Shown: in pieces, positions 1-5,301 of the stretch
Position numbering within the stretch: position 1 is the first letter of the stretch
Layout: the number at the start of each line of letters is the position of its first letter
Source of the DNA: JAQVUB01 sp033809415
Lineage (GTDB): Bacteria > Verrucomicrobiota > Lentisphaeria > Oligosphaerales > Oligosphaeraceae
DNA: 12,136 nt
Assembly: GCA_033809415.1 (NCBI GenBank)
Contig: JAPXLT010000131.1
Span: 1-12,136 of the forward strand
Reading direction: 5' to 3'
Made by a program: the position numbers and the translations under genes
Notes under the pieces: generated by a model
The model's database searches: none
The model's input: the letters and a program-made list of their open reading frames with translations, nothing else
Told to the model about the DNA's origin: nothing

Positions 1-1
1 C

Positions 2-85
2 GGGGTCACGCCCGGACAGTTGCGCAGAGTGAAAATATGCCGGACAACGGCAAATTCCCTGTTCGGAGATATCATGCAAGCATGA
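2..85 (+). CDS. AraC-family transcriptional regulator, C-terminal end only
   Basis: The open frame from the left edge encodes 27 residues and stops with TGA at 83-85. It begins GVTPGQLRR, which matches the hallmark at the end of the second helix-turn-helix of AraC/XylS regulators (F-G-x-T-P-x-x-Y/L-R-R). After it come about 18 more residues, the usual short tail of this family. The rest of the gene lies outside the window, so the sensor domain and ligand are unknown. AraC-type regulators often stand next to carbohydrate genes, and the next gene downstream is a carbohydrate esterase, but 134 bp of repeats separate them. The identification rests on one nine-residue motif. The other two forward frames show no family motif, although frame 1 stays open to about base 153. 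Confidence 0.68.
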   Translation, partial: GVTPGQLRRVKICRTTANSLFGDIMQA

Positions 86-90
86 AAAGG

Positions 91-132
91 GTGCAGGGTG
101 CAGGGTGCAGGGTGCAGGGTGCAGGGTGCGGG
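91..132. repeat. 7-bp minisatellite, 5 perfect units plus one variant
   Basis: GTGCAGG is repeated at 91, 98, 105, 112 and 119, followed by GTGCGGG at 126. The array starts 5 bases after the AraC stop codon. The unit length is not a multiple of three, and no coding frame that looks real crosses it. Confidence 0.95.
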
Positions 133-137
133 AATGT

Positions 138-164
138 CCTTGGCGTGGGCTGACGCCCACAACC
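138..164 (+). repeat. Dispersed hairpin repeat, copy 1
   Basis: A 6-bp perfect stem GTGGGC (145-150) / GCCCAC (155-160) closes a TGAC loop, framed by CTTGG on the left and AACC on the right. A near-identical copy lies on the other strand at 5248-5274. Two copies in one window, in opposite orientations, mark it as a REP-like dispersed repeat and not as a gene-specific terminator. No T-run follows directly; five T begin 7 bases after the stem. Confidence 0.75.
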
Positions 165-166
165 CA

Positions 167-216
167 TTTTTAACAACGAAAAAACACGAAAAGACACGAA
201 AATTTATATAGGGGGG
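167..216 (+). repeat. CACGAA-type dispersed element, copy 1, leading into the RBS of the next gene
   Basis: It starts with TTTTTAACAACGAA, continues with two CACGAAAA-like units and ends in TATATAGGGGGG. The G-run lies 3 bases before the ATG at 220, so the end of the repeat is the only candidate ribosome binding site for the acetylesterase gene. Relatives lie at 2317, 3988, 7469 and, on the minus strand, 5277-5301. Confidence 0.85.
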
Positions 217-219
217 ATA

Positions 220-2295
220 ATGCGAATCAAGATTTTAGCATGTTTTTTGATGATACAGTTCTTTTCGGCTTGTACCCACATGAAGGGAACGCCCAACATG
301 GCAGAAAATTTCACTGTGCATAATGTCTTTGGGGACAACATGGTCTTGCAAAGAGACCGGAAAATCAGGATCAGCGGAACCTGCCCGGAAAAACAAGCGG
401 TCAAGGTGAGCCTGGCTGGAAAAACCGTGACAGCCTTTGCTGACAACACCGGGGCATGGGAGGCTGTTCTGCCGCCCATGTCCGCTGGAGGTCCGTACGA
501 ATTGACCATAGCCGGGGCAGGAAATCGCATCCTGACCTTTAAAAATATCCTGATCGGTGAAGTGTGGCTTTGTTCCGGACAATCAAATATGTCCATGCCT
601 TTATGGAGCGAAACCCTATTCTGGAGAACTGAAGGAGGAAAAGAAGAAGCCGCCGCCGCTGACTTTCCACAAATCCGCTTGTATAATGCTAATCTGTGCA
701 GCAGCGTGGCGCCTGAAGACCCGCTTACAGAAAGCAAGGGACCCGGATGGACTTGCTGCAACAGCGAGACCGCTGCCCCCTTCAGCGCAGCTGGATATTA
801 TTTTGCGAAACAACTCCAAAGCGAACTGCAAGTTCCGGTGGGTATGATCAATTGCAGCTGGGGAGGAACCCCGATCCAGAGCTGGATCAGCCGGGATGGC
901 TATCAGCAAGCAAAAAGGCAGCAGGAACTCGAGCAGATCGACAGCCTGAAAACAGTAGATGTGGCAAAAGTGAGGGCGGAACAGCGCAAGCAGCTGGAAG
1001 ACTGGGAAGAGTTGTTTCTCAAGCAAAGTCCAGAAAAGACTGCTTTTGCGGAAGGATACAGCAGAGAGGAATGTGATGACAGTCTTTGGCAACAAGTCAA
1101 GGTACCGGCACCGGTGACTTTGGATTTCCCCGGAGTATTCTGGTACCGGCGCGAGATCATCGTCCCGGCTGGCTGGCGCGACCATGAGCTGGAAATAGGG
1201 CTGGGTGCCATCGATGAGGTGGACTTCACTTGGTTCAATGGCGTACAAATCGGGCAGACCGGCTCCGACGAGCCAAATTACTGGCTGAAAAAACGTGTAT
1301 ACCGGATACCGGCAAGCCTGGTCAGGCCCGGTCAAAAAAACACCTTGGCAATAAGAGTTGTCAATTTTCAAGGGGCAACGGGCATGGAAGGCCCCGCCGC
1401 AGATTTGTTCCTGCGCCCGTTTGGCGAGAAAGACACCAGTATCAGCCTGGCCGGAAAATGGAAATATCGGGTGGAATTCAACGCGGACCCGGGCCTGTAT
1501 CCGCCCAAGCCGAAGCCGCTTCCCGGTTATGATTCTCCTGCTTTCCCGGCTACCTTGTTTAATTCCATGATCGCTCCCTGGTGCCGGTACACCATTCGAG
1601 GAATTCTCTGGTACCAGGGCGAAAGCAACGCTGAGGAATATGCAGATTATTACCAGCTGCAAAAAGCCCTGCTCGAGGACTGGCGCAGGCAATGGGATGA
1701 CCCGGACATGGCGTTTGTGCTGACCCAGCTGGCAGCTTTCCAAAGTCATAGTCCGGCCAAACGGCTCAAAGATGATTTCTGGGAACTGTTGCCGCCGGAG
1801 GACAATTCCTGGTCCAAGCTGCGAGAGACTCAACGGGCTATGCTGAAGGAGCACAATACCGGGATGGCAGTCACCATTGATATCGGGGATCATTCCGATA
1901 TCCATCCCGCTAACAAGAAAACCCTGGGTTTTCGCCTCGCCCAGGAGGCAAAACGAATCTGCTACGGATACCAAGGTGTCAGTGCAGGTCCCCTGTACCG
2001 CAAAATGCAGCAGGAGAACGGTCGAATTCGGCTGTTTTTTGACAATGTCGGTGGCGGCTTAATTGCCAAAGGCGGAGAATTGCAGTGCTTTGCAATAGCC
2101 GGTAAAGATGGTCGCTTCCATTGGGCAGATGCCTGCATCGATGGCGAAACGATTCTGGTATCGAGTGAGGTCGTGCCCAAACCGCAGCAGGTACGTTACG
2201 CTTGGGCAAAGTTTCCAGGAAATCCGAATCTGTACAATGCTGAAGGTTTTCCGGCTTCGCCTTTCCAAACCGCCAAAAGCCCAGAGTCCCCGTAA
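220..2295 (+). CDS. Sialate O-acetylesterase-like SGNH esterase, predicted lipoprotein
   Basis: 691 residues. The protein is predicted to remove O-acetyl groups from sialic acids or other acetylated glycans outside the cytoplasm. Residues 1-18 form a short lipoprotein signal peptide ending in F-S-A-C with Cys18 as the lipid site; Phe at -3 is slightly unusual. The SGNH fold shows GQSNM with nucleophile Ser122, the block WYQGESNA at 464-471, and the Asp/His region GDHSDIHP at 556-563 with likely catalytic His562. The tail has the family's R-Y-A-W, L-Y-N-x-E-G and S-P-F pattern. Residues of about 285-402 resemble the jelly-roll sugar-binding domain of GH2 enzymes, inserted between the two halves of the esterase as in many bacterial members, and explain the large size. 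The ATG at 220 is chosen because it gives the signal peptide. The GGGGGG before it, only 3 bases away, belongs to a dispersed repeat. The true glycan substrate cannot be told from sequence. Confidence 0.93.
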   Translation: MRIKILACFLMIQFFSACTHMKGTPNMAENFTVHNVFGDNMVLQRDRKIRISGTCPEKQAVKVSLAGKTVTAFADNTGAWEAVLPPMSAGGPYELTIAGAGNRILTFKNILIGEVWLCSGQSNMSMPLWSETLFWRTEGGKEEAAAADFPQIRLYNANLCSSVAPEDPLTESKGPGWTCCNSETAAPFSAAGYYFAKQLQSELQVPVGMINCSWGGTPIQSWISRDGYQQAKRQQELEQIDSLKTVDVAKVRAEQRKQLEDWEELFLKQSPEKTAFAEGYSREECDDSLWQQVKVPAPVTLDFPGVFWYRREIIVPAGWRDHELEIGLGAIDEVDFTWFNGVQIGQTGSDEPNYWLKKRVYRIPASLVRPGQKNTLAIRVVNFQGATGMEGPAADLFLRPFGEKDTSISLAGKWKYRVEFNADPGLYPPKPKPLPGYDSPAFPATLFNSMIAPWCRYTIRGILWYQGESNAEEYADYYQLQKALLEDWRRQWDDPDMAFVLTQLAAFQSHSPAKRLKDDFWELLPPEDNSWSKLRETQRAMLKEHNTGMAVTIDIGDHSDIHPANKKTLGFRLAQEAKRICYGYQGVSAGPLYRKMQQENGRIRLFFDNVGGGLIAKGGELQCFAIAGKDGRFHWADACIDGETILVSSEVVPKPQQVRYAWAKFPGNPNLYNAEGFPASPFQTAKSPESP

Positions 2296-2316
2296 GTAGA
2301 CCGTGTCCAAAAAGGA

Positions 2317-2390
2317 TTTTTTAACAACGAAAAAACACGAAAAGGCACGAAAATTTTTTATAGGGGTTGTTGCTTCGACGGATGAGATTG
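2317..2390 (+). repeat. CACGAA-type dispersed element, copy 2 (longest copy)
   Basis: T6 at 2317-2322 starts 21 bases after the acetylesterase stop. It is followed by AACAACGAA, two CACGAAA-like units and TATAGGGG. It then runs into a conserved 3' module (2356-2386) ending CGACGGATGAG. That module recurs at 2797-2826 and 12026-12055. This copy links the CACGAA part and the 3' module in one element. Confidence 0.85.
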
Positions 2391-2454
2391 CACGCGAATT
2401 TGCAGTCGAATTGGTTGTTTTATCTGACAGATCGGCGGATTGGCATAACGTATT

Positions 2455-2467
2455 ACGCCGTAGGCGT
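2455..2467. repeat. Small perfect hairpin
   Basis: ACGCC, loop GTA, GGCGT: a 5-bp stem with a 3-base loop. No T-run follows. The 3-base loop resembles the hairpins at 2674 and 5052 and suggests REP-like origin. Confidence 0.5.
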
Positions 2468-2481
2468 TTGACTATGCTTAA

Positions 2482-2653
2482 CCCCAGGCTTTAGCCCATA
2501 AGCGTTAAGCAGTTCAGTTTTTTTCGATTTTCAATCCTAAATTCCTCTTTTCAAAGCAACAAAAATGTCTTTTCCCGTTTGAAATTTTGAATTTTGGAAG
2601 GCAAAATTGGGATTTCCGGAAACAACTTAACGCTTATGGGCTTTAGCCTGGGG
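2482..2653. mobile_element. MITE-like element with 28-bp inverted ends
   Basis: The left arm 2482-2509 and the right arm 2626-2653 are inverted copies, identical at 26 of 28 positions. The two mismatches fall in the middle of GGCTTTAGCC, itself a short palindrome that both arms carry in the same orientation. The 116-bp interior is AT-rich and has no reading frame worth calling. I see no clear target-site duplication. The structure fits a non-autonomous element mobilised in trans, or a paired-REP unit of the kind linked to RAYT transposases. No transposase lies in the window. Confidence 0.7.
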
Positions 2654-2673
2654 TGGGAAATCCCCCAAAGACA

Positions 2674-2690
2674 GTGCCTTGTAAAGGCAC
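2674..2690. repeat. Small perfect hairpin
   Basis: GTGCCTT, loop GTA, AAGGCAC: a 7-bp stem with a 3-base loop. It lies 20 bases beyond the right arm of the inverted-repeat element. No T-run follows, so it is not a standard terminator. Confidence 0.6.
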
Positions 2691-2745
2691 CACAATCAGA
2701 CATAGAAGTGCTTATATGCCAATGACTTGAAGATTGCTTTTTCAG

Positions 2746-2826
2746 AAAAATCTTTCACAAAAAAGAAGATTTTGAGGGATAGTAGTACGAAAAATTTTTT
2801 ATAGGGTTACTGCTTTGACGGATGGG
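2746..2826 (+). repeat. Composite repeat: AAAATCTT hairpin plus conserved 3' module
   Basis: The first part (2746-2797) has an 8-bp hairpin, AAAATCTT (2747-2754) and AAGATTTT (2766-2773) around an 11-base loop, then ATAGTAGTACGAAAA. It recurs inverted at 4861-4912. The second part (2797-2826) is the module TTTTATAGGG to GACGGATGGG shared with 2356-2386 and 12026-12055. Confidence 0.75.
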
Positions 2827-2837
2827 ATGGCATACGG

Positions 2838-2870
2838 TTTAAAAAGTAGCGCAACCGTCTCGGTTGTGAT
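2838..2870 (+). repeat. REP-like repeat AAAAAGTAGCGCAACCG, copy 1
   Basis: TTTAAAAAGTAGCG precedes a hairpin CAACCG (2852-2857), loop TCT, CGGTTG (2861-2866), then TGAT. The same 33 bases occur on the minus strand at 6129-6161 with two differences, both in the loop. Confidence 0.85.
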
Positions 2871-3050
2871 GGCACACGACGCGCAGGGGGCGTGTTGCGG
2901 GGGAAACGTCTATCTTCTGTCCACGTCGTTCATCCTGCCCCCTCCTTTCGCCTCGCGCGCGCGATAAGGGTGGTTCGCCCCCTGGTTGGGTGGGGCTTGG
3001 AGATGTCTGAACCACGGCGAAAACATAGCGTCGGAAAAGCGGAATTTCAA

Positions 3051-3122
3051 GAAGAATCATAAGAAGTCATATAGAAGCATAGAAAATGTGACTTGAAACA
3101 TAGAAAACCCCGGGAAGTCATA
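3051..3122 (+). repeat. Degenerate CATAGAA repeat
   Basis: Variants of TCATAGAAG recur about every 10 bases (TCATAAGAAG, TCATATAGAAG, CATAGAAAA, CATAGAAAA, GTCATAG). The periodicity is loose. It resembles the CACGAA elements in style but not in sequence. Confidence 0.55.
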
Positions 3123-3227
3123 GCAATTCCTAATCCTGGAAATCGGCTTCCACCCGCGTAATCTGCGGATAATAAGCACTCAGAAACCTTTTTGGGCGTG
3201 GTCTAAGTACGAAAAAGAGGTTGTGAC

Positions 3228-3986
3228 ATGGCATTTTTTGCTCTTGATTTTGATGGTGTGCTCTGCGACAGTGCCGCCGAAACCGCCGCCAGCGCCTGGA
3301 AGTGCGCGTGGGAACTCTGGCCGGAACTGCTGACGACCCAGCAGATCCCGGAAGAAATGACAGACCAGTTCTTGCGGGTGCGTCCATACCTGGAGACCGG
3401 CTGGCAGTCCGTGCTGATGTTGCGTATGCTGCTGGAAAAGCAGCCTCTGTCCGCTTTCCAGAATGAACTCGAGCAGAACTGCCAGCGCCTGCTGCAAGAC
3501 AGCGGGCTGGATACTGCAAGCATGATCCGGAAATTTGCACAGAGCCGTGACCAGTGGATACGGGAGGATCAGCAAGGTTGGCTGAACAGCCACCGCTTTT
3601 ATCCCGGAAGCATCGCGGCATTGCGGAAGGCGATGGAGCAGCACGAAGTCCGGATTCTGACAACTAAACAGCAGCGTTTTACACAATTGCTCCTGGAAGG
3701 GCAGGGGGTCGATTTCCCGGAAAATAAAATCTGGGGACTGGAGGCGAAACGGCCCAAGGAAGACTTGCTGGAAGAATTCATCCGGAACGGGGCAGGGGAC
3801 ATCTGCTTTGTCGAAGACCGTCTGGAAACCCTGCTGCGGGCTGTGGCGCGTCCGCAATTGGCTCGAGTCCGCCTATATTATGCACTGTGGGGATACGGCA
3901 CGGAAGCCGAAAAACAGCGTGCCCAGACAAATCCTGCCATCACCTGCCTCGAACTGATACAATTCAACCAAATGCTCCAGGCATAA
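3228..3986 (+). CDS. HAD-superfamily hydrolase with large cap domain
   Basis: 252 residues, cytosolic, no signal peptide. Motif I is DFDGV with Asp7 (nucleophile) and Asp9. Motif II is ILTTKQ with Thr145 or Thr146. The motif III region EAKRPK has Lys174 or Lys177, and motif IV is CFVEDR with Glu196 and Asp197. A long, mainly helical cap of about 125 residues lies between motifs I and II. From memory the layout resembles a HAD family common in cyanobacteria, with a shared W-G-Y-x-T-E-A-E segment near the C-terminus; its substrate is not established to my knowledge. The start is supported by AAGAGG at 3215-3220, 7 bases before the ATG. The next HAD gene begins 50 bases downstream and is probably in the same transcript. 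A phosphatase acting on a small phosphorylated metabolite is the likeliest role. Confidence 0.87.
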   Translation: MAFFALDFDGVLCDSAAETAASAWKCAWELWPELLTTQQIPEEMTDQFLRVRPYLETGWQSVLMLRMLLEKQPLSAFQNELEQNCQRLLQDSGLDTASMIRKFAQSRDQWIREDQQGWLNSHRFYPGSIAALRKAMEQHEVRILTTKQQRFTQLLLEGQGVDFPENKIWGLEAKRPKEDLLEEFIRNGAGDICFVEDRLETLLRAVARPQLARVRLYYALWGYGTEAEKQRAQTNPAITCLELIQFNQMLQA

Positions 3987-3987
3987 A

Positions 3988-4027
3988 TTTTTTAACAACG
4001 AAGGGCACGAAAGCAGTACGAAAGGGA
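3988..4027 (+). repeat. CACGAA-type dispersed element, copy 3
   Basis: T6 begins one base after the TAA of the upstream HAD gene, followed by AACAACGAA, CACGAAAG and TACGAAAGGG. The closing AAAGGG is about 9 bases before the ATG at 4037, so this copy fills nearly the whole gap between the two HAD genes and may supply the ribosome binding site. Confidence 0.8.
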
Positions 4028-4036
4028 TTATCGGAG

Positions 4037-4861
4037 ATGCCGGGGAAAATATTATTTTGTGATCTGGATGGCACCTTGATTGCCGGGGGACAGGCACTTT
4101 CTGCGGATAACCTCGAGATGCTGCGGGATTTGAGGGCAGGGGGGGTAGTCGTTGCCCTGGCCAGCGGAAGAAGCCTGTATTCGCTGAGCAAGGTCGTCAC
4201 TCGAGAGATGCCCTTCGATTATGCAATTTTTTCAACCGGTGTCGGCATCATGGACTGGCATAAACAAGAGATCCTGCTGCGTCGTGAATTAAGCGAGAGC
4301 CAAGTGCATCAAGCCTTGGACATCCTGCAGAAGGAACAGATCGATACGATGATACAGGCCGCGCTGCCCGATAATCATCACTTCCAATACCGGCAATTCG
4401 CCGCTGAAGAAGAGAGTGGGACGGATTTTTGCCGCAGAATCCGGCTCTACCAGGATTTCTGCCGCCCATTGCCGCCGGAATCCTGGCAGGGTAGGGCGAG
4501 TCAGCTGTTAGCTGTCCTGCACCCGGATGACCCACGCTTTCTTCGGATACTGCCACGCTTGCAGGATTTTTCCGTTATCCGTGCCACATCGCCATTGGAT
4601 GGACACAGCATCTGGCTGGAAATCTTTGCGCCCGGGGTCAGTAAATCCGATGCAGCCAGCTGGTTGTCAGGAAAATTGCCCAATCCGCCTGTGACCTATG
4701 CACTTGGCAATGATCATAATGATCTGGACCTGCTCGAGTGGGCGCAGTACAGCCTGATTGCTCCGGATGCACCAGCCGAATTGCAGGAAAAATTCACCGT
4801 ACTGAATGCAGAACCAGCATGCTTTCTGCGACAAGCAGCAAAAACATGGCAGCTGCCATGA
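4037..4861 (+). CDS. Cof-type HAD hydrolase (HAD-IIB sugar phosphatase family)
   Basis: 274 residues, a normal length for Cof/SPP-like phosphatases. The protein starts MPGKILFCDLDGT, giving motif I Asp9 and Asp11. Motif II is ALASGRS with Ser43, a motif III lysine sits at Lys203 (SKSDA), and motif IV is GNDHND at 224-229. The cap between motifs II and III marks subfamily IIB. Known members dephosphorylate hexose phosphates, flavin or cofactor phosphates, or sucrose-6-phosphate; the exact substrate cannot be assigned here. The frame is open upstream to an ATG at 3887, but that would overlap the previous gene by 100 bases and add 50 residues that do not match the family. The ATG at 4037, with AAAGGG ahead and motif I at residue 9, is the right start. 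It is probably co-transcribed with the HAD gene ending at 3986. Confidence 0.9.
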   Translation: MPGKILFCDLDGTLIAGGQALSADNLEMLRDLRAGGVVVALASGRSLYSLSKVVTREMPFDYAIFSTGVGIMDWHKQEILLRRELSESQVHQALDILQKEQIDTMIQAALPDNHHFQYRQFAAEEESGTDFCRRIRLYQDFCRPLPPESWQGRASQLLAVLHPDDPRFLRILPRLQDFSVIRATSPLDGHSIWLEIFAPGVSKSDAASWLSGKLPNPPVTYALGNDHNDLDLLEWAQYSLIAPDAPAELQEKFTVLNAEPACFLRQAAKTWQLP

Positions 4862-4912
4862 ATTTTCGTGCTACTATCACCCAAAATCTTCTTTTTTAGG
4901 AAAGATTTTTTA
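4861..4912 (-). repeat. Inverted copy of the AAAATCTT hairpin repeat
   Basis: Read on the minus strand this is about 90% identical to 2746-2797, including the 11-base hairpin loop length and the ATAGTAG-ACGAAAA segment. It starts at the last base of the HAD stop codon. Confidence 0.8.
4883..4911 (+). terminator. Possible weak terminator for the HAD pair
   Basis: AAAATCTT (4883-4890) pairs with AAGATTTT (4902-4909) and runs on into a T-tract, 22 bases after the stop of the second HAD gene. The stem is AT-rich and weak, and the sequence is part of a dispersed repeat, so a terminator role is possible but not shown. Confidence 0.35.
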
Positions 4913-4994
4913 TGGACGATGGACAGGGACACGAATGGACACGATGGACCGAATGGACAAGAATGGACTGCTGAATGGACAATGGACAATGGAC
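4913..4994 (+). repeat. Irregular TGGAC cluster
   Basis: TGGAC occurs nine times (4913, 4920, 4936, 4945, 4954, 4964, 4976, 4983, 4990) with spacings of 7 to 16 bases, mostly within GAATGGACA or CGATGGAC. Reading frames through it have no family match and look accidental. Confidence 0.8.
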
Positions 4995-5007
4995 GATGGG
5001 CAGAGAT

Positions 5008-5096
5008 TATGTCGCGCCCTTTCAGGGCTTTGCCGATGGTGTGATCCCTGACCCAGGGCGTTGCCCTGGGCTGGTATGTCGCGCCCTTTCAGGGCT
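5008..5096 (+). repeat. REP-like triplet: two identical 22-bp hairpin repeats around a third hairpin
   Basis: An identical 22-bp sequence, TATGTCGCGC followed by CCTTTCAGGGCT, lies at 5008-5029 and 5075-5096. Each contains a GCCCT / AGGGC stem. Between them lies a perfect 8-bp hairpin, CCCAGGGC (5052-5059), loop GTT, GCCCTGGG (5063-5070). Paired palindromes spaced like this are typical of REP doublets or BIME-like units. Confidence 0.8.
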
Positions 5097-5128
5097 GATT
5101 CCAACATCGCCGATCCGACCGATCAGCT

Positions 5129-5249
5129 GTCCGTATCCCGTCCGTGTAAAGTCCGTGTAAAGTCCGTGTAAAGTCCGTGTAAAGTCCGTGTAAAGTCCGT
5201 GTCCCGTCCGTGTCCCGTCCGTGTAAAGTCCGTGTAAAGTCCGTGTAGG
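5129..5249. repeat. Tandem array, 11 units of 11 bp
   Basis: The unit is GTCCGTGTNNN, in exact 11-bp register from 5129 to 5249. The last three bases vary: CCC, five AAA, two CCC, two AAA, then AGG. The first unit also has an A for G change (GTCCGTATCCC). The array ends about 50 bases from the stop codon of folE. It is too short and lacks spacers, so it is not CRISPR. Confidence 0.95.
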
Positions 5250-5274
5250 TTGTGGGCGTCAGTCCACCCCAAGC
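5248..5274 (-). repeat. Dispersed hairpin repeat, copy 2 (inverted)
   Basis: On the minus strand it reads CTTGGGGTGGACTGACGCCC and then ACAACC, matching 138-164 except for a few positions. One stem position is mismatched here (GTGGAC against GCCCAC). Confidence 0.7.
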
Positions 5275-5276
5275 CT

Positions 5277-5301
5277 GTTCGTGTGGTTCGTTGTTAAAAA
5301 A
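5277..5301 (-). repeat. CACGAA-type dispersed element, copy 4, touching the folE stop codon
   Basis: On the minus strand, TTTTTTAACAACGAA follows the folE TAA (5304-5302) with no gap, then CCACACGAAC. It has the same orientation relative to its gene as the copies after the acetylesterase, first HAD and regulator genes. Confidence 0.85.

Larger units (their letters stand above)
2296..3227. other. Gene-free repeat mosaic between the acetylesterase and HAD genes
   Basis: These 932 bases hold no convincing gene. In order they contain a CACGAA-type element (2317-2390), a small hairpin (2455-2467), a 172-bp inverted-repeat element (2482-2653), another hairpin (2674-2690), a composite element (2746-2826), a REP-like hairpin (2838-2870), a GC-rich stretch with a run of five CG (2954-2963), and a degenerate CATAGAA repeat (3051-3122). 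The last 100 bases should hold the promoter of the HAD gene at 3228. GATAAT at 3168-3173 is a possible -10 but no good -35 is visible. Confidence 0.8.
4862..5301. other. Gene-free repeat region between the HAD genes and folE
   Basis: The 440 bases between the convergent HAD gene and folE hold no plausible gene. In order they contain the inverted hairpin repeat, an irregular TGGAC cluster, two copies of a GCCCTTTCAGGGC hairpin around a GCCCTGGG hairpin, an 11-unit array of 11 bp, a REP-like hairpin and a minus-strand CACGAA element. Both flanking genes end here, so no promoter is expected. Confidence 0.8.

Noticed and set aside
616..1974. Open frame of 452 codons on the minus strand
   Set aside because: It lies wholly antisense to the acetylesterase, which has clear catalytic motifs. 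The antisense translation shows no family motif and is a by-product of codon use.
2303..2494. Short plus-strand frame of 63 codons starting near the CACGAA element
   Set aside because: Its first part is a translation of the dispersed repeat and the rest crosses a hairpin and the left arm of the inverted-repeat element. There is no ribosome binding site.
2839..3060. Minus-strand frame of 73 codons
   Set aside because: It is rich in Arg, Pro and Gly because of the GC-rich patch and ends inside a REP-like repeat; no motif or ribosome binding site supports it.
3887..4036. Upstream extension of the Cof-type hydrolase to the ATG at 3887
   Set aside because: It would overlap the previous gene by 100 bases and translate the CACGAA repeat. 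The start at 4037 puts motif I at residue 9 and has AAAGGG in front.
5129..5249. The 11-bp array as a CRISPR
   Set aside because: Units are contiguous with no unique spacers and are far shorter than CRISPR repeats; there are no cas genes in the window.
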